DNA of 64,000 nucleotides from Sphingomonas xanthus (GTDB lineage: Bacteria; Pseudomonadota; Alphaproteobacteria; Sphingomonadales; Sphingomonadaceae), in assembly GCF_007998985.1 (NCBI RefSeq), contig NZ_CP041659.1, positions 1,982,001 through 2,046,000 on the forward strand, given 5' to 3'. This document shows, one piece after another, positions 26,879 through 36,192 of this stretch. The notes beneath the pieces are model-generated. The model saw only the letters and a program-made list of their open reading frames with translations. It did no database searches and had not been told where the DNA came from. Both the position numbers and the translations under genes were made by a program. The first letter of the stretch is position 1, and each line of letters starts with the position of its first letter.

Positions 26879-27428
26879 TCACATGAACTTCTGGCAGCGG
26901 TTCTTGCACCGCCATGCACCGAGCCGGGAGGAAGTGCTTGAAAGCCGCTGGCTGCGGCCGTTCGGTGCGCGGATTCGCCATTCCGAATTATGGCGTTTTA
27001 CCCGCCGTTCGGTGCCTCGCGCGGTGTTCGCGGGGACGTTCATCGGTATCTTCCTGATGATACCGGGATTGCAGATCGTGGGCGCGGCGCTCCTCTCGAT
27101 GCCGATGCGGGCCAACATTCCAATCGCCGCGGCGATGACTTTCCTGTCGAACCCGATCACGACGCCCTTCTTCCTGCTGGCAGCAATCCAGGTCGGGAAC
27201 CGCATCGGCTTCCAGGCTGACCTCCAATCCTATTCCCGGCTGAACCAAAGTGGTGCAGGATTCGGCGAATGGATGGGCTGGCTATGGTCCGACGCGGCGC
27301 CCGCGCTGGTATCGGGGCTGTTCCTGATCGGCCTGGGACTGGCGCTGTTAGGCTACGTCGTGTCACTATTCGGCTGGCGGTGGTGGATTGGCCGCAAGTG
27401 GAAGCAGCGGGTCATTCGAGAGGCCTGA
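26871..27428 (+). CDS. DUF2062 inner-membrane protein
   Basis: 185 aa, starting at GTG 26871 (8-base overlap with smpB) or ATG 26883. A basic N-terminus with [10 protein letters not shown] and [11 protein letters not shown] is followed by the DUF2062 pattern: [40 protein letters not shown] and a final hydrophobic helix [19 protein letters not shown], giving about three membrane segments. The function of the family is unknown to me. It sits between smpB and cckA and appears cotranscribed. Confidence 0.8.
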   Translation: MANHMNFWQRFLHRHAPSREEVLESRWLRPFGARIRHSELWRFTRRSVPRAVFAGTFIGIFLMIPGLQIVGAALLSMPMRANIPIAAAMTFLSNPITTPFFLLAAIQVGNRIGFQADLQSYSRLNQSGAGFGEWMGWLWSDAAPALVSGLFLIGLGLALLGYVVSLFGWRWWIGRKWKQRVIREA

Positions 27429-27455
27429 CCGGGGAAGAAAGGGGGGCGGGCGTCT

Positions 27456-29813
27456 TTGCTATTCGAACAGCTCGACCTCGCTGATTCGCGCCCGCTCGAT
27501 GGCGGCGTTCGCTGGCTGGTGCCTGCGCTTGTCGCGGCCGCCGCCGCTAGCGGGGCGCTGATCTTCTACCTGGTCGGCCAGCCGCTGTTCGGTGGCCTGT
27601 TCATGGCCGGCTTCATCGCCATGCTGGTCGCTGCCTTCATTATCGACCGCAGGTCAGGAACCCGCGTCGAAATCGCACCGATGGTCCTTCCGGACCTGGA
27701 GCTGGTCGGCTCCGCGCTGAGCGCGTCGCGAGACCCGGTGGCGATGACCGATGGCGAGGGCGCGCTGCGGGCGGTCAACGCCGCTTATCGGGAGCGATTC
27801 CAGGACCGTTCGCCCGCCGGGCTCGCGGAGCCGATGAAGGATTTGCTGGAGGCTGCGCTGTGCGACGGTCGGGCAGAGGGCGAGGCAGCCTCGGCCAAGG
27901 TCCTGGTGATGCGGGCGGGACAGAAGCAGGACCTGTTTATCTGGCATTTCGCGATGGAGGCGCCCACCGACACGATCGAGGTCGCCGCGCGGCGGGTCAG
28001 CGGCGCAATGGGCGAGCGGCTAGGCAAGGCCGGGGTCCTCGCCGTGCTGGTTGATGGCGACGGCCTGCTGGTCGCCGCCAACGGCGCCTTCACCGACCGG
28101 GCGCTGCCCGATCTTGGCAATCGGGGCGCGGCGCCGAATATCGAAGAGTTGATCACGCATGGCGACGACGGGTCGATCCGCCTAGCCGCCGAAGGTCTCG
28201 ACGCTTCTCCGCTGCGGCTGGTCACCGTCCCACTGGAACAGGATGGTTCCGGAGCGGCAACCATGCTGCTGTTCGATTCCGAACAGGGTTCGGGGCTCGC
28301 CGCCTCGGCCAACGTCCAGGTCCTTCTCGAAATGTTGCCGATAGGGCTGGCGCTGGTCGACCGCGACGGACGTTTCCTCATGATGAACCGGGCGTTCCGG
28401 ATCGCCGCCGGGATTCCGGGCGAAGAAATGCCTGCCTATCCGGGCGACTTGGTCGTTAAGGAAGACAAGGCGGCGGTGGCCGACGCGGTCCGCCGCAATG
28501 CCCGTGGTCCCGCGATGTCCGGCGATTTCCCGGTCCGCCTCGCGCGCCAGCCAGGCGAGCCGGTTGCGCTTACCGTTGCAGGGCTGCGCGGGCTGGGCGA
28601 TGCCGCGGTGCTGCTGCTCCTCAAGGACAATAGCGAGGAAGCCAAGCTCAAGCGGCAGATCGCGCAAGCTACCAAGATGCAGGCAGTCGGCCAGCTGGCC
28701 GGCGGCGTCGCCCATGATTTCAACAATATCCTTACCGCGATCATCGGCCATTGCGACCTGATGCTGATGCGGCATACACCGGGCGACACCGACTACGACG
28801 ATGTCCAGCAAATCAAGTCCAACAGCAACCGGGCAGCCGGGCTGACCCGCCAGCTGCTGGCCTTTTCGCGCCAGCAGACGCTGCGGCCCCAGATCCTCCA
28901 GTTGCCGGATGTCATCAGCGAAGTATCGCACCTGTTGAAGCGGCTTCTTGGCGAAACGGTGCAACTGGTCGTCAAGCACGGCCGCGACCTTGGTGCGGTA
29001 CGCGCGGATCCCGGCCAGCTGGAACAGGTCATCGTCAACCTGGCGGTCAATGCCCGCGACGCAATGGCCGGCAAGGGCGGCGGAACGCTGACAATCCAAA
29101 CCTATTCGATCAAGGCCGACCAGGTAGCGGACCTAGGCAGCGAGATCCTGCCCATCGCCGACTATTCAGCGCTGTCGGTTGCCGATAGCGGAAGCGGTAT
29201 CCCGGCGGCGATATTGGGCAAGGTCTTCGAACCCTTCTTCACCACCAAGGAAGTCGGCAAGGGCACCGGTCTTGGCCTTTCGACCGTCTACGGCATCGTC
29301 AAACAGTCGGGCGGTTATATCTTTGCCGATTCGAAGGTCGGGGAGGGGACCCGCTTCACCATCTACTTGCCGGTCCACCAGGTCGAAGAAGAACCGAAGA
29401 ACAAGCGCCGCAAACCCAATTCGGGCGATTCCAACAATGAACTGTGGGGAACCGGAACCATCCTCCTGGTCGAGGACGAGCCGATGGTGCGCACCGTGGC
29501 CGAGCGGGCGCTGACTCGCCACGGATATAAGGTGCTGACTGCCACCAATGGCGAGGAAGCCCTGGAAATCGTCGAGCGCGGGGACGAGATCGCGCTGCTG
29601 GTGTCCGACGTCGTCATGCCGCTAATGGACGGTCCGACGATGGTCCGCGAAGCGCGTAAGACACGCCCCAAGCTGCCAATCCTGTTCATGTCCGGGTACG
29701 CCGAGGAGCAATTGCGCAAGTCAATCGACATCGCCAACGTCGCCTTTCTGCCGAAACCCTTTTCGGTTCAGGAGCTTGCCGAGGCAGTCCGGCGGGCCCT
29801 GACCACCAAATAA
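27456..29813 (+). CDS. cckA: hybrid histidine kinase CckA
   Basis: Bifunctional kinase/phosphatase at the top of the CtrA cell-cycle/motility phosphorelay (through ChpT). 785 aa: two membrane helices at about 20-37 and 45-68, PAS-like regions (about 85-200 and 280-400, [18 protein letters not shown]), HisKA with the phospho-accepting His420 in [20 protein letters not shown], an HATPase domain ([30 protein letters not shown]) and a C-terminal receiver with Asp718 in [12 protein letters not shown]. The start is TTG 27456 after a GAAAGGGGGG ribosome site. The low-complexity [12 protein letters not shown] links kinase and receiver. Confidence 0.92.
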   Translation: MLFEQLDLADSRPLDGGVRWLVPALVAAAAASGALIFYLVGQPLFGGLFMAGFIAMLVAAFIIDRRSGTRVEIAPMVLPDLELVGSALSASRDPVAMTDGEGALRAVNAAYRERFQDRSPAGLAEPMKDLLEAALCDGRAEGEAASAKVLVMRAGQKQDLFIWHFAMEAPTDTIEVAARRVSGAMGERLGKAGVLAVLVDGDGLLVAANGAFTDRALPDLGNRGAAPNIEELITHGDDGSIRLAAEGLDASPLRLVTVPLEQDGSGAATMLLFDSEQGSGLAASANVQVLLEMLPIGLALVDRDGRFLMMNRAFRIAAGIPGEEMPAYPGDLVVKEDKAAVADAVRRNARGPAMSGDFPVRLARQPGEPVALTVAGLRGLGDAAVLLLLKDNSEEAKLKRQIAQATKMQAVGQLAGGVAHDFNNILTAIIGHCDLMLMRHTPGDTDYDDVQQIKSNSNRAAGLTRQLLAFSRQQTLRPQILQLPDVISEVSHLLKRLLGETVQLVVKHGRDLGAVRADPGQLEQVIVNLAVNARDAMAGKGGGTLTIQTYSIKADQVADLGSEILPIADYSALSVADSGSGIPAAILGKVFEPFFTTKEVGKGTGLGLSTVYGIVKQSGGYIFADSKVGEGTRFTIYLPVHQVEEEPKNKRRKPNSGDSNNELWGTGTILLVEDEPMVRTVAERALTRHGYKVLTATNGEEALEIVERGDEIALLVSDVVMPLMDGPTMVREARKTRPKLPILFMSGYAEEQLRKSIDIANVAFLPKPFSVQELAEAVRRALTTK

Positions 29814-29852
29814 CTCTTTCCTCAGCCGAAACGGCTGCTATCTCTGGCGCCC

Positions 29853-30209
29853 ATGTCAGGGTCACGTTCCATTCTCATCGTCGAAGACGAGCCGCTCATC
29901 GCAATGATGCTGGAGGATTTCATCCTCTCGCTGGGACATGAAGTCAGCGGAAGCTGCGACAATGTGACCTCGGCGCTGGCCGAGGTTGAGCGTGCGCAAT
30001 TCGACCTCGCCATCCTCGACGTAAATCTGAAGGGCGAGAATGTCTGGCCGGTCGCCGCCGCGCTGCGTGAAAAGGGCACGCCCTTCATTATCGCCAGCGG
30101 CGGCCACGTCGAACCGCCTCCGGTGGAATTCGCCAGCGTTCCAATGATCGAAAAGCCCTACACGCTGGACCGGGTCACACCTGTGATCGAGGCTGCGCTG
30201 GCCGCTTGA
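29853..30209 (+). CDS. single-domain response regulator
   Basis: 118 aa receiver domain with no output domain. The acidic pocket is complete: Glu11-Asp12 in IVEDEPLIAMML, phospho-acceptor Asp56 in LAILDVNLKG, and a conserved lysine in MIEKPYTLD near the C-terminus. It lies 39 bases after cckA on the same strand, so a role as a phosphate sink or connector for CckA or another hybrid kinase is possible but not shown. Sequence is not clearly DivK or CpdR. Confidence 0.85.
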   Translation: MSGSRSILIVEDEPLIAMMLEDFILSLGHEVSGSCDNVTSALAEVERAQFDLAILDVNLKGENVWPVAAALREKGTPFIIASGGHVEPPPVEFASVPMIEKPYTLDRVTPVIEAALAA

Positions 30210-30243
30210 AATCGGCGAGGACCGCCCGCGAACGCTGGTCTTC

Positions 30244-30281
30244 GTTCCCTACTTGTTCTGCCAGAACAAATAGAATACAAA
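30244..30281 (+). promoter_or_regulatory. recA promoter with LexA (SOS) box
   Basis: GTTC-CCTACTT-GTTC (30244-30258) matches the alphaproteobacterial SOS box GTTC-N7-GTTC exactly. The second GTTC is part of a -35 box TTGTTC (30253-30258), followed after 17 bases by a -10-like TACAAA (30276-30281). LexA bound here would cover the -35. The same second half-site also forms a perfect 17-base inverted repeat TTGTTCT-GCC-AGAACAA (30253-30269). recA starts 53 bases downstream. Confidence 0.85.
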
Positions 30282-30333
30282 TGTTCCATCCAAGGGGGAC
30301 GCTCAGCTCCCAATTGACGAAGGGACAAGGACC

Positions 30334-31401
<1,068 letters not shown>

Positions 31402-31413
31402 CCTCCGGGTTTG

Positions 31414-32694
31414 TTATTCGACTGGCGGGCGGAGGGAAACCTCCGCCCGTAGCATTTGGGGCGTGACAAGGGCCGCGAACAGCCGGCCACGTTCGGTCCA
31501 GAGCAGGATCGCCAGCGCGGCAAGCCCGCACAGGGCGGTGCCATACAAGAACGGCAGCTGGGTCCCGTCGAATTGCAGGCCGATCGTCATGCCGGTCAGC
31601 GCTCCGCCGATCGTCCCCACCACGCCTTGGACGGACGATGCCGTGCCGGCCACAGGCGCCATGTTGGTCATCGCCAGCGTACCGAAATTGGCGGTGGTGA
31701 AGGCAAAGGCGGTAAAGCTTAGCCCCATCATCACCACGAACAGCCACAGCGGCTCGTCGATGCTTGCAGCGAGGACGGCATGGACAAGCGTGATCGCGAC
31801 GAAGGCCAGAAGTCCCGAATGCCCGGTCCGGCGCAAACCGAAGCGGCCGACCACACGGGAATTGGCCCAGCTTGCGACAGTCATCGGAGCGGCGATGGCG
31901 GCGAACACTAGACCGATCAGCTCGCCCGATCCAAAGGCGTCGAACACGATCTGCTGGATCGAGGCGATATAAGCGGTCAGACCGCCGAACACCGCGGTTA
32001 GAGCAAGCGTGTAGCCCGCCGACAGCCGATCGGTCGCCGCCAGCCTTGCAGCGCGGCCGATTTCTCCAAGGTTGAGTGCCCGCCGATATTCGGGACGCAG
32101 TGTTTCGGGGAGCCGGACCATCGCCCATGTCAGGACGAATAGCCCGTAGGCAGCCAGCACGATGAAGATTGCCTGCCAGGGCCCGACCAGCAGGATCGCC
32201 TGGCCGACGCTGGGTGCAAGCATAGGAACCAGCATGAACACCATGAAGACGAGGCTCATCACCCGCGCCATCGCTTCTCCCTCGAACAGGTCGCGGACCA
32301 TGGCGGTGACGAGTACGCGGGTGACCGCCGCCGACGCGCCCATCGCCACGCGGGCGACGATCAGCAGGGTGAAGGTATGGGCGAGCCCGCACAGCAAGGC
32401 GAAAGCGGCATAAAGCGCGACGCCTACCGCCAGGATGGGGCGCCGGCCGAAACGGTCGGCGAGCGGCCCCCACAGGATTTGGCCCACGCCGAACCCGAAA
32501 AAATAGGCAACGACGACCAACTGCCGCCGGTTTTCATTGCTGACGCCAAGGTCGGCGCCAATTGCCGGCAGCGCCGGGATCATGGCGTCGATCGCGAAAG
32601 CATTCAGCGCCATCAGCGCCGCCAACAGGGCGACAATCTCTCTTGGTCCGGGGCGACCGGCCCCCGAGGCTGAAGGTGGCAAGGCGAAAGGCAT
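31414..32694 (-). CDS. MFS multidrug efflux transporter, Bcr/CflA family
   Basis: 426 aa, about 12 membrane helices. The first helix pair carries LNAFAIDAMIPALPAIGADLGVS in overlapping pieces, typical of Bcr/CflA drug:proton antiporters, and the loop motif GPLADRFGRRPIL (motif A of the MFS) is intact, followed by RVAMGASAAVTRVLVTAMVRDL. The C-terminal half contains SVQGVVGTIGGALTGM. It is divergent from the M24 peptidase gene and convergent with recA. The substrate cannot be told; chloramphenicol, bicyclomycin and sulphonamides are substrates in the family. Confidence 0.88.
   Translation of the reverse strand: MPFALPPSASGAGRPGPREIVALLAALMALNAFAIDAMIPALPAIGADLGVSNENRRQLVVVAYFFGFGVGQILWGPLADRFGRRPILAVGVALYAAFALLCGLAHTFTLLIVARVAMGASAAVTRVLVTAMVRDLFEGEAMARVMSLVFMVFMLVPMLAPSVGQAILLVGPWQAIFIVLAAYGLFVLTWAMVRLPETLRPEYRRALNLGEIGRAARLAATDRLSAGYTLALTAVFGGLTAYIASIQQIVFDAFGSGELIGLVFAAIAAPMTVASWANSRVVGRFGLRRTGHSGLLAFVAITLVHAVLAASIDEPLWLFVVMMGLSFTAFAFTTANFGTLAMTNMAPVAGTASSVQGVVGTIGGALTGMTIGLQFDGTQLPFLYGTALCGLAALAILLWTERGRLFAALVTPQMLRAEVSLRPPVE
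31426..31449. terminator. stem-loop after recA, within the 3' end of the MFS gene
   Basis: A perfect 10-base stem CGGGCGGAGG / CCTCCGCCCG closes a GAAA tetraloop, 25 bases after the recA stop. Neither side has a T-run, so it would terminate poorly alone; it may protect recA mRNA 3' ends or act with Rho. It lies inside the last codons of the convergent MFS gene. Confidence 0.4.
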
Positions 32695-32762
32695 GGGGCG
32701 CGGGTGCTGGCCTAATGTCGGTCGCCATGCAACAGATGCGCAGCGACTATTCGACGAGTGAC

Positions 32763-34025
32763 ATGATGTTGATGAACCGACGCGGAGTGTTGGCAGGCGG
32801 CCTTGCGGCAGCGGTCCTGCCCGGTAGCGAGGCGCTGGGCGCGCTTAGCGCGACTGAGCCCAAGAGGCGCATGGCGCCGAAGGCGATCGGCACGGCGGAA
32901 CGGATGGCCCGGATCGCCCGAGCGCGCGTCCTAATGGAAAAAGCCGGAATCGGGGCGGTTCTGGTCGAAGCCGGCGCCAGCCTCGATTATTTCGCCGGCT
33001 TTGCGTGGAATCGTTCGGAACGTCTGACGGGCCTGCTCATTCCCCGCGAAGGCGAGCCCGTCGTCGTCACCCCCTTCTTCGAACTGGCCACGGTCACCGA
33101 GCTACTCGGCATCCCGGCGGCCGTCCGCACCTGGCACGAACATGAAAGCCCGTTCCGGCTCGTTACCCGGATCATGGCCGAACGCGGGCTGGCCGCCGCG
33201 CCGATCGGTCTTGAACATAGCGTCCGCCATTTCATTCGCACCGGGCTAGAAGTCGCCAGTCCGCGAACGAAGCTGGTCAGCGCCGATCCGGTCGTGGCGG
33301 CGCTGCGGATGATCAAGACTCCTGCGGAGATCGCGCTGATGCAGTATGCGTCGGACCTGACCCTGGATGCGATTGCCGAGGTCCATCCCCGGATTCGCCC
33401 CGGTGTCGGCAACCGCGAGGTTGCGGCGATGCTCCAGCAAGCAATGGTCGATCGCGGCGGCTCAAACCCTTGGGCCCTGGTCCTGTTTGGCGCCGCCGCC
33501 GCACTTCCCCACGGGACCGGTCGCCCGCTGACGCTTCAGGCCGGGCAGATGGTGCTGATCGATACCGGTTGCTCTTTCGGCGGATACCAGTCGGACATCA
33601 GCCGAAGCTTCGTCGTCGGTGCTCGCCCATCGGCTGAGCAACGGCGCGTGTGGGAACAGGTCGCCGCAGGCCAGCAGATCGCCTGGCGCGCGCTCAAGGT
33701 CGGCGCGCCGGCCGGTAGCGTCGATGACGCCGTGCGCACCGCTTACGCGCGTTGGGGATATGGCCCCGATTACCAGTTGCCCGGTCTGTCTCACCGAACC
33801 GGGCACGGGATCGGCATGGAGGGTCATGAACCGATCAACCTCGTTCGCGGCGAGCGCACCCGGCTGGCACCCGGCATGTGTTTTTCGAACGAGCCGGGCA
33901 TTTACCTTCCGGGCAAGTTCGGGGTTCGGCTTGAAGATTGTTTTTACATGACGGCTGCCGGTCCGCGCTGGTTCAGCGTCCCGCCGGCGACCATCGATGA
34001 TCCGATCGGCCGTTCGGGCGCTTGA
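32763..34025 (+). CDS. M24 family metallopeptidase (Xaa-Pro dipeptidase-like) with Tat-type signal
   Basis: 420 aa from ATG 32763; several in-frame ATGs (32715, 32727, 32736, 32763, 32772) make the start uncertain, but all leave the Tat-like leader MNRRGVLAGGLAAAVLPGSE, so export folded to the periplasm is likely. The creatinase-like N-terminal domain is followed by the pita-bread domain with all five metal ligands visible: Asp in VLIDTGCS and YQSDISRSF, His in HRTGHGIGMEGHE, Glu in SNEPGIYLP and Glu in RLEDCFYM. It probably cleaves X-Pro dipeptides; an amidinohydrolase role cannot be excluded. Confidence 0.88.
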   Translation: MMLMNRRGVLAGGLAAAVLPGSEALGALSATEPKRRMAPKAIGTAERMARIARARVLMEKAGIGAVLVEAGASLDYFAGFAWNRSERLTGLLIPREGEPVVVTPFFELATVTELLGIPAAVRTWHEHESPFRLVTRIMAERGLAAAPIGLEHSVRHFIRTGLEVASPRTKLVSADPVVAALRMIKTPAEIALMQYASDLTLDAIAEVHPRIRPGVGNREVAAMLQQAMVDRGGSNPWALVLFGAAAALPHGTGRPLTLQAGQMVLIDTGCSFGGYQSDISRSFVVGARPSAEQRRVWEQVAAGQQIAWRALKVGAPAGSVDDAVRTAYARWGYGPDYQLPGLSHRTGHGIGMEGHEPINLVRGERTRLAPGMCFSNEPGIYLPGKFGVRLEDCFYMTAAGPRWFSVPPATIDDPIGRSGA

Positions 34026-34078
34026 CGCTCGTCGATGCTGCGGCAATGGCCGAAGCTAACAGGAATCAGGGGAGAGTT

Positions 34079-35386
34079 ATGGCGGACATCAAGCGTAAGG
34101 GCCTGGCGCTGCAATGGCAGATGCTCATCGGCTTCATCGTCGGCCTGCTGTTCGGCCTGATTGCCTATTCCACGCAGCGCGACGCCGCCTGGGTCGAATT
34201 CGTCACCACCTATGTCACCGGGCCAATCGGGCAACTTTTCCTGCGCCTGCTGTTCATGCTGGTGATCCCCTTGCTCTTTTCCGCGCTGGTCGTCGGTATT
34301 TCGGAGATGGGCGAAGTCGCTGCGCTCAAGCGGGTGGGCATCCGGACTCTGGTCTATACCGTCGTCGTTTCATCGATCGCGGTGGCAATCAGTCTTGCCG
34401 TGGTCAACTGGCTAAAGCCCGGGATTGGCGTCGATCGCGCCGCCGCGGCCGAAATGCTTGCCCAGTCGGAAGGCCGGGCAGGCGAAATCGTCAAGGCGGG
34501 CACCGAACAGCCATCGGGAATCGACGCCTTCATCAGCATCATTCCCAATAACCTGGTCGAAGCGCTGGGATCGAACAGCGCCATCCTGTCGGTGATGTTC
34601 TTCGCCCTGTTTTTTGGGATCGGGCTGCTGCTCACCGACACCGACAATGCGCGCACCCTGAAGAAGGGTTTCGAAGGCCTATTCGACGTGACGATGCGGT
34701 TGATCCTGATCGTCATCAAACTGGCGCCGATTGCGGTCGCCTGTTTCATGTTCAACCTTGCCGCGCTGTTCGGCTGGGACCTGCTCATTCGCCTGTCGGC
34801 CTATGTCGGCGTGGTGGTGCTTGCGCTGGGCTTGCAAATGTTCGTGGTGTTCCCGCTACTGCTGAAAGTGTTCGGCAAGAAGAGCCCGATCGCCTTCTTC
34901 CGCCAAACGCAGGAAGCTGCGGTGATGGCCTTTTCCACGGCCTCATCCAATGCCACCCTGCCGACCGCGCTGCGGGTTGCCGAAACGGAATTGAAGCTCC
35001 CGCGCCGGATCAGCCGCTTCGTGTTGACGATCGGCGCCACCGCCAACCAGAACGGCACGGCCATGTTCGAAGGGGTGACGGTGATTTTCCTCGCCCAGTT
35101 CTTCGGCATCGAGCTGTCGCTAGGCCAACAGTTGATGGTGATGCTGGTTTGCATCCTTGGCGGCATTGGCACCGCGGGTGTGCCGGCTGGCTCGCTTCCT
35201 GTCGTCGCACTGATCCTGGCGATGGTTGGCATCGACCCGCAGGCGATCGCGCTGGTGCTTGGCGTCGACCGCTTCCTCGACATGTGTCGCACGACATTGA
35301 ATGTCGTTGGTGACCTTGTCGCGGCGCAGGTGATTTCGGCCGGCGAACCCGAGGAAGTGCCCGACGCCCAGCCCCAGGCTGCGTGA
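34079..35386 (+). CDS. dicarboxylate/amino acid:cation symporter (DAACS family)
   Basis: 435 aa from the ATG at 34079, chosen because GGGGAGA lies 5 bases upstream; the upstream frame overlapping the peptidase gene is not needed. Eight or so membrane helices with two re-entrant loops; the signature blocks are ASSNATLPTALRVAE (first hairpin), IGATANQNGTAMFEGVTVIF and GTAGVPAGSLPVVALIL, and VDRFLDMCRTTLNVVGD near the end, where the Asp and Arg contact substrate carboxylates. Substrate could be glutamate/aspartate (GltP-like) or C4-dicarboxylates (DctA-like). Ends with an overlap (GTGA) into the HAD gene. Confidence 0.92.
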   Translation: MADIKRKGLALQWQMLIGFIVGLLFGLIAYSTQRDAAWVEFVTTYVTGPIGQLFLRLLFMLVIPLLFSALVVGISEMGEVAALKRVGIRTLVYTVVVSSIAVAISLAVVNWLKPGIGVDRAAAAEMLAQSEGRAGEIVKAGTEQPSGIDAFISIIPNNLVEALGSNSAILSVMFFALFFGIGLLLTDTDNARTLKKGFEGLFDVTMRLILIVIKLAPIAVACFMFNLAALFGWDLLIRLSAYVGVVVLALGLQMFVVFPLLLKVFGKKSPIAFFRQTQEAAVMAFSTASSNATLPTALRVAETELKLPRRISRFVLTIGATANQNGTAMFEGVTVIFLAQFFGIELSLGQQLMVMLVCILGGIGTAGVPAGSLPVVALILAMVGIDPQAIALVLGVDRFLDMCRTTLNVVGDLVAAQVISAGEPEEVPDAQPQAA

Positions 35387-36180
35387 ATCCGCTCGACCAT
35401 CTCGACCCGCGCTATTCGACCGTCCTGTGCGACGTTTGGGGCGTGATCCATGATGGCGGCGTGCTGTTCGCCGGCTCGCGCGAACGGCTGGAACGCTGGA
35501 CTGGCGAAGGGCGGCGGGTCGTCCTCGTTACCAACGCGCCTCGGCCGGCCGAGCGCGTTGAGCGCGAACTCGTCGCCATGGGGTTGCCGCGCGCCTGCTT
35601 CCACGCGGTGACGTCGAGCGGCGAGGCGGGCATCCGGGCGCTGACTGACCCGGTCCGGCCGGTGGGTTTCCTTGGCACTGAAGAGGATCGCGCCGACCTT
35701 GAGGGGCGCGGCGTCGAGCTTGTTGGGTCAGGCTGGACCGAGCTTGCCGCGGCCGGCCTCGAGGAATGGCACCATCGCGCCGAAGACTATGATGGCGCGA
35801 TGCACGACTGGCTCGACCGCGACGTGCTTTTTCACTGTCTCAATCCGGACCGGGTCGTCGTCCATCGGGGGGAACGCTACGTCTGCCCCGGCGCGCTTGC
35901 CGACCGTTACGAAGCGATGGGCGGCCGCGTGGCTTGGTACGGCAAGCCGCATCCGCCGATTTATAAGACTGCCCTGGAGCTCGCTGGCAATCCGCCCCCG
36001 GATCGGGTGGTGATGGTGGGCGACAGCCTGAATAACGACATGGCAGGCGCGATCGAACAGGGTTTCGCCGCCGTGTTCGTCCAAAGCGGAATCCACGCCG
36101 GCGAGGAAATCCCCGCCGATTTCGGCGCCCTGCATGGCGCGCCCGGGTGGCGGCCGCTTATGTGCGTCGAAACGCTTTAG
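35383..36180 (+). CDS. HAD-superfamily hydrolase, TIGR01459 type (subclass IIA)
   Basis: 265 aa with GTG start overlapping the symporter stop. HAD motifs: LCDVWGVIHDGG at 15-26 (first Asp is the nucleophile; the usual second Asp of DxD is a tryptophan-containing DVW), LVTNAPRPAERVE (motif II), GKPHPPIYKTAL (motif III lysine) and VMVGDSLNNDMAGAIEQG (motif IV). The class IIA cap lies between motifs II and III. Probably a sugar-phosphate or nucleotide phosphatase; substrate unknown. Followed 12 bases later by the end of the opposite-strand fusA-like gene. Confidence 0.85.
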   Translation: MNPLDHLDPRYSTVLCDVWGVIHDGGVLFAGSRERLERWTGEGRRVVLVTNAPRPAERVERELVAMGLPRACFHAVTSSGEAGIRALTDPVRPVGFLGTEEDRADLEGRGVELVGSGWTELAAAGLEEWHHRAEDYDGAMHDWLDRDVLFHCLNPDRVVVHRGERYVCPGALADRYEAMGGRVAWYGKPHPPIYKTALELAGNPPPDRVVMVGDSLNNDMAGAIEQGFAAVFVQSGIHAGEEIPADFGALHGAPGWRPLMCVETL

Positions 36181-36192
36181 CGACCGCGTCTC

